Shown: one piece after another, positions 41,180 through 50,251 of the stretch | Position numbering within the stretch: the first letter of the stretch is position 1 | Layout: the number at the start of each line of letters is the position of its first letter | Assembly: GCA_965200615.1 (NCBI GenBank) | Contig: OZ241377.1 | Span: forward strand, 1,860,001 to 1,924,000 | Origin: Bin5 sp965200615 | GTDB lineage: Bacteria; Chloroflexota; Anaerolineae; Caldilineales; Caldilineaceae | DNA: 64,000 bases | Direction of reading: 5' to 3' | Position numbers and translations under genes: made by a program | Notes under the pieces: generated by a model | Database searches by the model: none | Told to the model about the DNA's origin: nothing | The model's input: only the letters and a program-made list of their open reading frames with translations

Positions 41180-41271
41180 CCCGGCACCCTCCCGACCACA
41201 ACGATCTGCCGGCAGTCCAAATCACCGGCGCGGGCGCAGTTAGCGCGCACCGATTATGAACGGTTATTCAC

Positions 41272-42183
41272 TCAACTCGGCCGGCCAAAACGCAGCAGAT
41301 ACCCATTACAGTCGCGTATCGCGAATTCCCTCATCCCCCACGGCTCGTCCGTCGGCTCCCGTTCGATGTGTACCCCCGCCGCACGGTGCTGCTCAAACAG
41401 ACCGTCAACGTCCTCGCCCATGAAAACATAGAATCCCACCGGCGATTTCTCCGGCAAAGGTTGGTCCGTAAGAGAAAGCTGAATATGCGCGCCCTCCGAG
41501 GTCCATTCCCCCCGGTGGATGCCGCCGTGCGTGGGCGGATCGCCGTACAGAAATCCGATCGTAAAGCCCAGCTTGTCGCGGTAATACTCCGCCGCGGCCA
41601 GAACATCCGGCACAGCCAGAATCGGCGCCAAACTGTATGCAGCCTGTGCGTTGCCCGCCAGCTGTCCTGTGCGCCACTGCTCCGCCGTAATCCCGTGAAC
41701 GATCTTATCGTGGCCGGTCTCGTCCTGGTGATACTTCTGCCGCATCCGCCCCCGCCGCCTGAACCCGACCCGCTCGGCGACACGCAAAGACGCTCTGTTC
41801 TCCTCACTGATCCACAGCTCCACCCGGTCCAGCCCCATCACGTCAAAGCCGTAGTCAAGCGCCGCCCGCACAGCCTCGCTCATATAGCCGTTTCCCCAAT
41901 GGTCCGGATGCAGAAAGTAACCCATCCCCGGCACGCCGGCGTTTCCGATGTAATCGACAAATCCCAGCGCCGGGCCGTCCTCGGTCGTGCGAACGGTCCA
42001 CACTGTCCCTGGCCCATTGAGCATGCCATCGACCAACTTTTTTGTCTCTGCCGCAGAAGTGTGCGCCGCATCGTCCATAAACCGCATCGCTTCCGGCCGG
42101 CGATACGCGTCAAAAAGGTCCTCCGCATCCGCCGCCGCAAGAGGCCGCAAAATCAGTCGCTTAGTCCGAAGTGTAGAATGCAT
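41272..42183 (-). CDS. GNAT acetyltransferase fused to a VOC/glyoxalase domain
   Basis: Residues 1-175 form a RimJ/RimL-type GNAT domain with TKRLILRPLAAADAEDLFDAYRRPEAMRF, the acetyl-CoA loop DHWGNGYMSEAVRAAL and ENRASLRVAERVGFRRRGR. Residues about 188-303 form a vicinal oxygen chelate domain (VPDVLAAAEYYRDKLGFTIGFLYGDPP...RDCNGYLLRFGRPS), as in bleomycin-resistance and glyoxalase proteins. The join is in one unbroken frame. Fusion suggests modification plus binding of the same toxic compound, which is inference. Confidence 0.88.
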   Translation of the reverse strand: MHSTLRTKRLILRPLAAADAEDLFDAYRRPEAMRFMDDAAHTSAAETKKLVDGMLNGPGTVWTVRTTEDGPALGFVDYIGNAGVPGMGYFLHPDHWGNGYMSEAVRAALDYGFDVMGLDRVELWISEENRASLRVAERVGFRRRGRMRQKYHQDETGHDKIVHGITAEQWRTGQLAGNAQAAYSLAPILAVPDVLAAAEYYRDKLGFTIGFLYGDPPTHGGIHRGEWTSEGAHIQLSLTDQPLPEKSPVGFYVFMGEDVDGLFEQHRAAGVHIEREPTDEPWGMREFAIRDCNGYLLRFGRPS

Positions 42184-42316
42184 CGAAGCGTCTCCAGGAA
42201 TTGTCTTAGTGCTCCACCGATATTGTCTATGAGATTTCTAGTGAATTGTGTTCAGTCCGAACGCACTCAAGCGAAAAAGCCGCACACGGCTGTCTCTCAC
42301 TCCTCGCTGCGAACCA

Positions 42317-43417
42317 CTATCGAGGACCATACAACACCCGCAGTGACTCCCTGAGCTCCGTTGCCTCCAACAAATCAGTGTTGTCACTGAACTGGTCAAT
42401 GCTCCCGATGGGCCGGCGCTTGGCCAGTTGCACTATCTTCGGATCCCGGACAGACTGCAGCAGCGCGTCCGCGAAACCGTGCAACGCCATCACGCGAAAC
42501 GGCCGGCCAAAAAAGCGCATCGGCCTCTCCGGCATCGGTTCCGTGAACCCAAGCCCGTTGTGCCGGCCAGCCGCGACCCGGTATGCCTCGCTCAGCCAGC
42601 GGTCCCGCTCCTGCCAGGTGTCCGCCCTCTGCACTGCCACCAATATATCGGTCAAAGCAGCCGCGCTTTCCAACTGCGCAAAAGCCGAGCCGAACCACTT
42701 GGCATACGGAGCATACTGTCTTTCCATCAGAAAACACAGGCGCATCACGTCCCGGACCAGCCGCGATCCAATCAATGCCGATCCCAGCTCGTCGCCCACC
42801 AGCCCCGCCCGCCCCATCAGATGCTCTTCCTGGCCGATGCGAGCCCATCCCGCAGCCAGCAGATACCGCCACACATCCCGCGGATACCAACTGAACCGCG
42901 CCCGCACGCTCTCCAACCCGATTTCGTCGTGGAAGACCCCGCCTGCCGCGATCGTGCGTAGCTTCTGCTGGGGAAAAGTCAGCCAGTCCGCCGCACCGAT
43001 CGTCCTGCTGATGTCAAAACCCAGGTACCCGCAGAAAAACCCGCCAACCGTCTGCGTTTCCACTCTGTGATTGACCGGCCCGCTCTCCGACGCCTCCAAA
43101 AGCTGGACTCCATTGTCATCGGGGTCCGGTTCACTGAAATTCGTCGGGTAGCCCAGAAAACTGTGCGGCAACCCGTCGCGCAGCGCCGAGTCGATATCTC
43201 CAGCGTGAGTCTCCCAGTCATCCGGCCGCAGAAAAAGCTGTAGCCGCGGCCCCCAGCCATGGTCCGTCGACATCTCATCGTCAAACCCAAGTGTCTCCGA
43301 ACCCGGCCCTATCAAGGCCGCGCTATGCCGCAGGCCGCTGAACGATCCCTCCAGCACCGGCCGCACCGCCTCCCAGTAAAACCATCTGCTCAATACCAGA
43401 CCGGGAATGAACGCCAT
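42317..43417 (-). CDS. DUF4037 protein with nucleotidyltransferase-like N-terminus
   Basis: This 366-residue protein has the segment GPGSETLGFDDEMSTDHGWGPRLQLFL at residues 37-63, which matches a nucleotidyltransferase-fold GS...D-x-D pattern as in DUF4037 proteins. The rest is helical. The start lies only three bases after the stop of the restriction endonuclease gene, so the two may be translated together. It is more GC-rich than the restriction genes. A role in antibiotic-type adenylation is possible by fold alone; no direct evidence. Confidence 0.75.
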   Translation of the reverse strand: MAFIPGLVLSRWFYWEAVRPVLEGSFSGLRHSAALIGPGSETLGFDDEMSTDHGWGPRLQLFLRPDDWETHAGDIDSALRDGLPHSFLGYPTNFSEPDPDDNGVQLLEASESGPVNHRVETQTVGGFFCGYLGFDISRTIGAADWLTFPQQKLRTIAAGGVFHDEIGLESVRARFSWYPRDVWRYLLAAGWARIGQEEHLMGRAGLVGDELGSALIGSRLVRDVMRLCFLMERQYAPYAKWFGSAFAQLESAAALTDILVAVQRADTWQERDRWLSEAYRVAAGRHNGLGFTEPMPERPMRFFGRPFRVMALHGFADALLQSVRDPKIVQLAKRRPIGSIDQFSDNTDLLEATELRESLRVLYGPR

Positions 43418-43420
43418 TCT

Positions 43421-44347
43421 CTACATCGCCAGATCGAAAGGAAGGTCGCTGATGTCGCGCAACCGTTTTCCCTCAAGCATAATCTTGAGCATATCCACCT
43501 GGTCTTCGTTATCGATCTCTTCGATGGCCGCGAGCATCTCATGCAATGCGAAGTGATAGACGCAGTCCACGTCTCCCGTGCCGAGAGCGATAGCGGCCAA
43601 GCGCGTGGGGAGCGGTTCAGCGGTAACAACCACGATGTGAGGTAGGCGTCCTTTACGGTTGCGGATCAGATTTAATGCCTCAGTGCGTGCATTCTGTACT
43701 CGATCGCTTCGAATGGTCCAGTTACACGATATACTGGCGTGAAGAAGTGGACGGGGATCTTCGGCGTTTGTGGCTCGCAGAGACGTCATGCTTGCCGCCT
43801 CTTCGTCACTCGATACAATCTCCCCTAAACGGTTGAATTCCTTGTCAGAGATTAGCCGCCGGCCAATTACTATATCCGGCCTGATGATGTAATCTTCGCC
43901 TGATGCCGATGCTAACAGCGGGTCTGAAGTCGACTTCTTGAATTGGTCCAAGTACTCACGGTGCTCATATTGGTCAAATTGCGAGATAGCATAGCGGGTC
44001 GAATAGAACCAGTTGCCTGGTCGGATGTGTCGCAATAGCTGGAATGTTTTTTCGATAAATGATGCTGTAATGTTTTCGAACTTGGCGCCAACCGTTTGGC
44101 CTGAGAGTGGCTGCGACGTATCGAAAGTTTTCAGGCGATTTACGATTCCCCAAGCGATTTCGCAACTCGCTCGACTCGACCCATCAGCAAAATTTGGAAA
44201 TTGAGAATTATTCCTTTTATTTGTGGAAAGTCGAACCACCTGCTGGTAGATCTGTCTATGATAATTGCTACGCAAATCTCTAATTGACACTATCAATACT
44301 CCCCAATCAGTTGTTTCCTTTAAAAAATCCGATGACGAACTCTTCAT
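43421..44347 (-). CDS. NgoMIV-family type II restriction endonuclease, catalytic lysine replaced
   Basis: The protein aligns by eye along its length with NgoMIV (cuts GCCGGC): LSGQTVGAKFE, LRHIRPGNW, the active-site PD at 157-158 in IIRPDIVI, HASISCNWTIRSDR, NARTEALNLIRNRKGRLPHIVVVTAEP, and ending GKRLRDISDLPFDL. In NgoMIV the third motif is S-C-K-W; here it is S-C-N-W, so the catalytic lysine is asparagine N209 (codon AAC, plus-strand 43721-43723). E223 and E91 are kept. The gene is AT-richer than its surroundings and overlaps the methyltransferase gene by 41 bases. It may be inactive, or use another residue. Confidence 0.9.
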   Translation of the reverse strand: MKSSSSDFLKETTDWGVLIVSIRDLRSNYHRQIYQQVVRLSTNKRNNSQFPNFADGSSRASCEIAWGIVNRLKTFDTSQPLSGQTVGAKFENITASFIEKTFQLLRHIRPGNWFYSTRYAISQFDQYEHREYLDQFKKSTSDPLLASASGEDYIIRPDIVIGRRLISDKEFNRLGEIVSSDEEAASMTSLRATNAEDPRPLLHASISCNWTIRSDRVQNARTEALNLIRNRKGRLPHIVVVTAEPLPTRLAAIALGTGDVDCVYHFALHEMLAAIEEIDNEDQVDMLKIMLEGKRLRDISDLPFDLAM

Positions 44348-45737
44348 GCATGCGTTTCTGGATCTGAGATTTCGGATTCCGGTTTGTACTGGCAGGCATC
44401 ATGCGCCGGTTTCGATCCAACTGCCTCACTCCTATGTTCGGTACTTCAAAACCAATGGAGCGGCCAATTTCTGCCAGGCACTTCCCTGTTTGTGTGTCAG
44501 TGCCCCGCATCTCTGAACTCCCTACGACGACAATCGCTGCTCTACCAGGTCGCAGCACGCGGAACATCTCCCGCAGTGAGCCGGTCATTTCAGAATAATA
44601 ACGATGCAAGACACGGCCTTTACGCGCATCCAGCCTTCCCACCTCCTTTACAATATTCGCAGAATATTCAGGCAATTTGACATATTCCACATCTGTAGTC
44701 GATTCGCCGCCGATATAGCGTTTTCGGGTCTCGCCAAGTGTACTAATCGAATGCCCGAGCCACACAAGAGAAAACTTATGGGCTCGCATATAATCGATTG
44801 CGTTTGATGCATAGGGCGGTGAGGTTACGATCAGATCTACTGAGGAGTCTTCAAGTGCCAGACCACGTGCGTTGCCAAACTGAAGGCGCGGCTGAAATCG
44901 GGCATCTCGGAGGAATGACAATCCGTCGATGTTCTGCAGGTAGCGTCTTCTGAATTCCTCTATGGGAGAACGTAATTTCTTCGTGAGGAATGCGGCCCTT
45001 GCAGATGCCTTTTCAGCAGATTGTATGCTATGAGTCGAGGGGGATTCAACATCGCTATCATGCTCAAGGATCTTTCCACTTTCATCTATAATAACCTTAG
45101 CCCTGTGCGGGCGGGTGTGGGCCAGATCCAACGCCAACGAAACGCCACCCGATTTTGTAATGATGATGGCGGAAAGCGCCAACTCGAAAAAGGAGCGTAG
45201 CCTGGAATCGGAAACGCGTCCGATCGCCTCGGCAAGAGCCAGCAGTTCGACCTGCGTAGCAGGGTAGAACCAGTAATCGATAAAACCCTTAGTCTTACTA
45301 TTCCATCGTTGTTCAAGACGCTGCGTCAGCCCGGTAAAATCTTGCGCCAGTTCAGCTTCTGCACTTTCAATAATGCAGTGACCAGTGTGTCGCGCCTCAG
45401 TGATATCGAGAGGGCACACCTTGACCTGGGTTAGCAAGAGTGCAAGTGGATCAATATCGAAGCCAATCGCCTTCCGATTGAGTAGGTATGCCTCTAGGAC
45501 TGTTGTGCCGGATCCCATCATTGGATCAAGCACAACATCTCCTTCTTTTGTCAATCCGCTGATGAATTTGCGCGGAAGTTGGGGAGGAAACTTCGCTGGA
45601 AAGGCGTGAAAACTGTGTGAAGCATAGCGGCTCTGTTCACTATGAAAGTCCAGATCCTGGCTTAATAGCGCTTTTAGCCGCCTGCGTGTTCCTGTCGGTA
45701 AAGCGGATTCGTCGAACAAATTCCGTTGCAAAAGCAT
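44307..45737 (-). CDS. Type II DNA amino-methyltransferase (N4-cytosine/N6-adenine type)
   Basis: This 476-residue protein has motif I VLDPMMGSGTT (residues 69-79) and catalytic motif IV TSPPY at 305-309, separated by about 225 residues. TSPPY is typical of N4-cytosine methylases, so C-modification within the partner's recognition site is likely. Motif order is I before IV. A conserved N-terminus SFHAFPAKFPPQL is seen in a subgroup of such enzymes. It is the first gene of the restriction-modification unit, AT-rich, with an extended -10 promoter upstream. True NgoMIV is paired with a 5-methylcytosine enzyme, so the pairing here differs. Confidence 0.9.
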   Translation of the reverse strand: MLLQRNLFDESALPTGTRRRLKALLSQDLDFHSEQSRYASHSFHAFPAKFPPQLPRKFISGLTKEGDVVLDPMMGSGTTVLEAYLLNRKAIGFDIDPLALLLTQVKVCPLDITEARHTGHCIIESAEAELAQDFTGLTQRLEQRWNSKTKGFIDYWFYPATQVELLALAEAIGRVSDSRLRSFFELALSAIIITKSGGVSLALDLAHTRPHRAKVIIDESGKILEHDSDVESPSTHSIQSAEKASARAAFLTKKLRSPIEEFRRRYLQNIDGLSFLRDARFQPRLQFGNARGLALEDSSVDLIVTSPPYASNAIDYMRAHKFSLVWLGHSISTLGETRKRYIGGESTTDVEYVKLPEYSANIVKEVGRLDARKGRVLHRYYSEMTGSLREMFRVLRPGRAAIVVVGSSEMRGTDTQTGKCLAEIGRSIGFEVPNIGVRQLDRNRRMMPASTNRNPKSQIQKRMHEEFVIGFFKGNN

Positions 45738-45790
45738 TTCTCATATCTCTGTTGTGAGTCCATGCGAGGGCGATTGAGTAGACCGGATCT

Positions 45791-45799
45791 AGTATAGCA
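45791..45799 (-). promoter_or_regulatory. Extended -10 promoter of the restriction-modification unit
   Basis: On the minus strand TGCTATACT forms an extended -10 element about 54 bases before the methyltransferase start. No good -35 box is present at 17 or 18 bases, as is common for extended -10 promoters. Confidence 0.45.
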
Positions 45800-45830
45800 G
45801 TGTTTCCTTATCTGGGTTAGAACGAACTTT

Positions 45831-47435
45831 CTAATTTCCCGAAAAAATTTCCCCCCACACAAACGCGCCGCCAAACAGCGTAGCCTCCACGTCCGTCTCC
45901 AATATCGCCATCGGATGGATCGTGAAAATATCCTGTGACAGCACTACCAGATCAGCCAACTTGCCCGGCGTAATGCTGCCCTGGCTGCTCTCCGTTCCGC
46001 CGGCGTATGCCGCCCCAACCGTATACGCCCACACCGCCTCCTCCACAGTCAGCCGCTCCTCAGGATACCACCCGTCACCGCCGGGGCTGCCGTCCGCCCG
46101 CATCCGCGTAACCGCCGCGTGAATCCCCTGGATCACGTCCGGCGTCTCCACCGGCGCGTCCGAACCGAAGGCCAGCCTTGCCCCGCTGTCCCACAGGCTT
46201 CGAAACGCGTAGGCATAGCGGCTGCGCTTCCCCCAGTATCTGTCGGCAAGGAGCATGTCCTGTGTGGCGTGAATTGGCTGCACCGACGCAATAATATCCA
46301 GCGCCGCGAAACGGGCAATGTCCTCCGCATGCAGCACCTGCGCATGCTCGATCCGGTGCCGCAAATGCAGCCCCCGACCGGCGCGGCGGCTCGTTTCCAG
46401 CGCGTCCAGCACCATCCGATTCGCCCTGTCGCCGATCGCATGTGTGACTACCGCCAGCCCCGCGCCCGTAGCCCTGGCAATGATGTCCGCCATCTCTTCG
46501 GCCCCGGTCACCGCGATACCGGTATTCTCGGGTTCGCCGTCGTAAGGTGCCAGCATCCACGCCGTCCTCGGTCCCAGCGCGCCGTCGCTGAAGACCTTCA
46601 CCCCGCCGATGCGCAAAAACTCATCGCCTAGCCCCGTGCGCAGCCCCAGCCGGATCGCGCTGTCCAGCTCGGCCACAGGGATCTGCGCCACCGTCCGCAG
46701 TGTGAGATCTCCCTCCGCGCGCAGCTGCTGAAAGGCCCGCAGAGAGCCCGCCGCCTCCTTCGTGTGGACGCCCACGATCCCCATACGGTTGGCGACCTCC
46801 TGCGCGTGGCGCACCGCGGCCACCGCCTCAGCATCAGAAGGGTCGGCCATGCAGGGAAAGGCCAGCTCCATCGCCTTTTCCAACAGAATGCCCGTCGGCT
46901 TCCCCTCGCCATCGCGCACAATCTCGCCGCCCTCCGGGTCTTCTGTATGGGCTGTGATCCCCACCCGTTCCAACGCCTGGCTGTTCACCCATGCCGCGTG
47001 GCCGCACTTGCGCGCCAGGTAAACCGGATGCTCCCCCGCGACCGCGTCCAGCTGTGCAGCCGCAGGAAACGCGCCGCCCTCCCAGACCGACTGGTCCCAG
47101 CCGCGGCCTGTGAGCCACTGACCGGGGGGCGTATCCGCCGCCCGCCGCCCGACCCGCTCCAACGCCAAAGACAGCGTCCCTGCCCCGCTCAGATCGATCT
47201 CCCGCAGACTCAACCCGTAGGAAAGAAAGTGGATGTGGGCGTCAATGAAACCGGGCACGACCGTCGCGCCCCGCAGATCAACCTCCCGCCCGCCCGGCGC
47301 CAGCAGCGACCGCATTTCTTTATCGCTGCCTGTAGCCAGAAAGCGATCGCCCGCTATCGCCGCCGCCGAAACCCGCGGCTGACGCAGGTCCATCGTGTGG
47401 ATATTGCCGTTGAATAGCACCAGGTCCGCTTGCAT
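45831..47435 (-). CDS. YtcJ-type amidohydrolase
   Basis: This enzyme of about 534 residues has a metal-dependent hydrolase TIM barrel: VVPGFIDAHIHFLSYG (metal H-x-H), the catalytic-site stretch VKVFSDGALGPRTAWM, THAIGDRANRMVLDALE, HRIEHAQVLH and AFGSDAPVETPD. The C-terminal half-barrel contains YTVGAAYAGGTESSQGSITPGKLADLVVL. Members remove N-acyl or related groups; the natural substrate is not known. The start at ATG 47435 (MQADLVLFNGNIHTMD) fits homology; the frame is open to 47495. Confidence 0.88.
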   Translation of the reverse strand: MQADLVLFNGNIHTMDLRQPRVSAAAIAGDRFLATGSDKEMRSLLAPGGREVDLRGATVVPGFIDAHIHFLSYGLSLREIDLSGAGTLSLALERVGRRAADTPPGQWLTGRGWDQSVWEGGAFPAAAQLDAVAGEHPVYLARKCGHAAWVNSQALERVGITAHTEDPEGGEIVRDGEGKPTGILLEKAMELAFPCMADPSDAEAVAAVRHAQEVANRMGIVGVHTKEAAGSLRAFQQLRAEGDLTLRTVAQIPVAELDSAIRLGLRTGLGDEFLRIGGVKVFSDGALGPRTAWMLAPYDGEPENTGIAVTGAEEMADIIARATGAGLAVVTHAIGDRANRMVLDALETSRRAGRGLHLRHRIEHAQVLHAEDIARFAALDIIASVQPIHATQDMLLADRYWGKRSRYAYAFRSLWDSGARLAFGSDAPVETPDVIQGIHAAVTRMRADGSPGGDGWYPEERLTVEEAVWAYTVGAAYAGGTESSQGSITPGKLADLVVLSQDIFTIHPMAILETDVEATLFGGAFVWGEIFSGN

Positions 47436-47612
47436 GGCCGCCCCTACCGTGGATTGCCTCGAAAGGCCGCGCATCTGTTGCTTTCGAGCCATCAAAACCT
47501 TTTGTTCACTCTTCTTCTGTTATACCATACAGCCGCTGAGGCGCCACTGTAAAGATTCATTACCACTCGGTTTGCGACAAAACCGGAGTCGGCATGGGGG
47601 TGCTTCCCCGCG

Positions 47613-50177
47613 ATGAATCAAGGCACTGCAACTCCCTTTCTCCAGCCCGCAGCTCTGAACCGCCTGATGAGTACACCATCGGATCTCCGCCCCGTCAGCA
47701 TCGGCCTTCTCATCCTTCTGCTCTGGGCCGGCGCAACTGCCTGGCTGACATACCGCCGTGACGAGCGGCGTTGGGATCTCCTGAGCGCAGCCCTGCTGGC
47801 CGGAATGTTTGCGGCTTTCTTCGGGCGCGCCATCAGCGGTGCCGTCTACCAGCCTGCCGACGGCGGCGACCTGGTCAGCTTCCTCTTCCCCATCTACCGA
47901 TTCGCTGCCCGCACCCTCAGCCAGGGCCAGCTTCCTCTCTGGAATCCACATCTCTACGGCGGCGCGCCCTTCATCACCGACATTCAGGCCGGGTTCCTTT
48001 ATCCCCCCAACCTGCTGCTCTTCCTGCTCAATCCCGCCTTCGATTACCGCTGGATGCAGCTCCTCAGCATCGGTCATCTCTGGTGGGCCGGGCTTGGCGT
48101 TTACGCGCTCGTGCGCGCCCTCGGCCGCAGCCGCCCCGCCGCCCTGCTGGCCGGACTGGCATTCGGTCTCTGCGATATCCTCTTCATTCATCTCGGCAAC
48201 CTCAATCTGGTCGCCGTCCTCTCGTGGAGCGGCTGGATCCTCACCGCCTGCCACCTGGCGCTGACCCGCCGCAGCCTCCTTTGGGCCGGCGTCGCCGCCG
48301 CTCTCTTCGCGATAGCCAACTACGCCGGCCATGCCCAGAGCAGCTACTATCTGGCCATGACCGTGGGGATCTATTCGTTGGGCCTGCTGGCAGCTGACTA
48401 TTGGGAAAACCTGGACACAGGAGCCCAACGAACAGCCCTTCGACAGTCCTTGGCAGGCCTTCAATACCCCCTCACCGTCTTCGTCCTGGCAGGCTTTCTC
48501 TCCGCCCCAATCCTTCTCCCCGCATTTGAAATGCTCCCCTATACCCAAAGAGGAGCATTCGACTACCAAGATACAGTATCCTACTCACTGGCGCCGGGAC
48601 CCGCCTTCATCGGCCTGCTGACACCCGGCTTCTTCGGACGCGGACCGTGGGACTACTGGGGTTCATGGGACCGGGTCGAACTGCCCTATGCCGGACTGGT
48701 GACTCTCCTCCTCGCGGCCAGCGCCATCCTGCTGCATTTGCCGGAAAGACGGCGTCGCCTCCTTCCCTGGCTCGTGCTCGCCCTCTCCGGCTTTGTCATC
48801 GCCCTCGGCGGCAATACGCCGGTCCACGGCTGGCTGACTCGGATCCTACCAGTCTATGGCAGTTTCCAGGCCCCCGCCAGAACCATCGTCCTCTGGGCGC
48901 TGGCCCTGTCCGTGCTGGCCGCCTTCGGGTTGGATGCCCTGCTGGGAGACAGGAGCACAAGCCGGCAACATTCCCAACCTTCACTTCGCGCCATGTATTT
49001 CTCCCTGATTCATTTCGGCGCCCCCGCGCTCCTCGTCTTTGCCATCCCGCTGACGCTTGTAACAACGCGTGTTCTCAGTGGAGACCCCGTCGCAATTGAG
49101 CGCGCCTCCATGTCGGCTCAAGCTGTCCTCCTCGCAACTGCCGTCTGGCTGGCTGTGTCGCTGCTGCTGGTCCTGTATCGGCGCAAACGTATAGTCGGCG
49201 GCATGTTCGCCGCGCTGCTTCTCATCCTGCTGTTGCTGGAACTGACCGTTGCCGGCGTAAACATCGATGTCAGCGATAATGACCCGTCACGCAGTTTCGC
49301 CCAGCCCGAGATTATCGCCTATCTTCAAGGACAGGCCGAAGACAATGGGGCAGCTGACCGGGGCTCTGCCCACTCCTCTCCAGTCCACTCTGGTCTCGCC
49401 CCCTTCCGCATCGATGTCCGCACAGGTATCTATGATCTGTGGCAGCCTAATACCGCCGCGCTCTTCGGGCTTCAGGATGTGTGGGGGATATACAACCCCC
49501 TGGTGCTGACACACTGGCAGGGGCTATGGGACAACAATCCTGGGCGCCACACGCGGATTTACGATATGTACAACGTGCGTTTCGTCATCGTGCGCGACGG
49601 TACGCCCTTGGATGACCAATATACACTCTCATACGACGCCCCCGGCCCCCTCGCCGTCTACGAAAATCCCGATCCACTTCCCCGAGCCTGGCTGGTTCCC
49701 GCGGCGCGGGTCCTCCCCGACGAAGACGCCGTGCTCGCTGCCCTGAAACAGCCGTCCTTTGAACCGATGCACGCCGTCGTCCTGGCGCAGCGCCATGACA
49801 TCTCGTCCATTCCCGCGACCGCGGACGAGTCAGGCCTATCGAGCATGGCAGGACCCGTATCGGTTCTCGCATACAGCCCGAACGAGATCGTGCTGACTGC
49901 CCATGCCGAAAGGCCGGGCTATCTTGTTCTCAGCGAAGTCTGGTTCCCGGGCTGGCTCGCGACCGTAAACGGGAAGCCCGTCCCCGTGTGGAGGACCAAC
50001 TACACCTTCCGGGCCCTCCCTGTTCCCATCGGAGATTTGGAAATAAAGCTCTGGTACGCGCCCGAAAGCTGGCGTCGCGGGCTCGCGCTCTTTGGCGTGG
50101 GGTTCGTGCTGCTGGCGGGTCTGTATCTGTCGCGGCTTGGCACTCGTAGAGTGCGAGGTATCCAACGGAGAAACTAA
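47613..50177 (+). CDS. YfhO-like polytopic membrane protein
   Basis: This 854-residue protein has about 11-13 membrane helices and large outside loops. The first loop has GGDLVSFLFPIYRFAARTLSQGQLPLWNPHLYGGAPFITDIQAGFLYPPNLLLFLL, the typical start of GT-C-like YfhO family proteins; the acidic pair near GGD would be the lipid-sugar site. The C-terminal region has a soluble beta domain (around 720-820) with LVLSEVWFPGWLATVNGKPVPVWRTNYTFRALPVP. Family members add sugars to surface polymers in Gram-positives. Start could also be the ATG at 47667. Confidence 0.83.
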   Translation: MNQGTATPFLQPAALNRLMSTPSDLRPVSIGLLILLLWAGATAWLTYRRDERRWDLLSAALLAGMFAAFFGRAISGAVYQPADGGDLVSFLFPIYRFAARTLSQGQLPLWNPHLYGGAPFITDIQAGFLYPPNLLLFLLNPAFDYRWMQLLSIGHLWWAGLGVYALVRALGRSRPAALLAGLAFGLCDILFIHLGNLNLVAVLSWSGWILTACHLALTRRSLLWAGVAAALFAIANYAGHAQSSYYLAMTVGIYSLGLLAADYWENLDTGAQRTALRQSLAGLQYPLTVFVLAGFLSAPILLPAFEMLPYTQRGAFDYQDTVSYSLAPGPAFIGLLTPGFFGRGPWDYWGSWDRVELPYAGLVTLLLAASAILLHLPERRRRLLPWLVLALSGFVIALGGNTPVHGWLTRILPVYGSFQAPARTIVLWALALSVLAAFGLDALLGDRSTSRQHSQPSLRAMYFSLIHFGAPALLVFAIPLTLVTTRVLSGDPVAIERASMSAQAVLLATAVWLAVSLLLVLYRRKRIVGGMFAALLLILLLLELTVAGVNIDVSDNDPSRSFAQPEIIAYLQGQAEDNGAADRGSAHSSPVHSGLAPFRIDVRTGIYDLWQPNTAALFGLQDVWGIYNPLVLTHWQGLWDNNPGRHTRIYDMYNVRFVIVRDGTPLDDQYTLSYDAPGPLAVYENPDPLPRAWLVPAARVLPDEDAVLAALKQPSFEPMHAVVLAQRHDISSIPATADESGLSSMAGPVSVLAYSPNEIVLTAHAERPGYLVLSEVWFPGWLATVNGKPVPVWRTNYTFRALPVPIGDLEIKLWYAPESWRRGLALFGVGFVLLAGLYLSRLGTRRVRGIQRRN

Positions 50178-50251
50178 ACAATAAATGAAGAGAGAGAAGT
50201 CGATCTGCCCCGTGACGTCTCTCTCCTCACGCCTCTTCACTCACGCCTCAC

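Noticed and set aside
41368..42354. 328-residue plus-strand open frame
   Set aside because: Antisense to the GNAT-VOC gene; no recognisable domain.
50186..50226. AGAGAGA...TCTCTCT hairpin between convergent genes
   Set aside because: Low-complexity repeats with mismatches and no T run; too weak to call a terminator.
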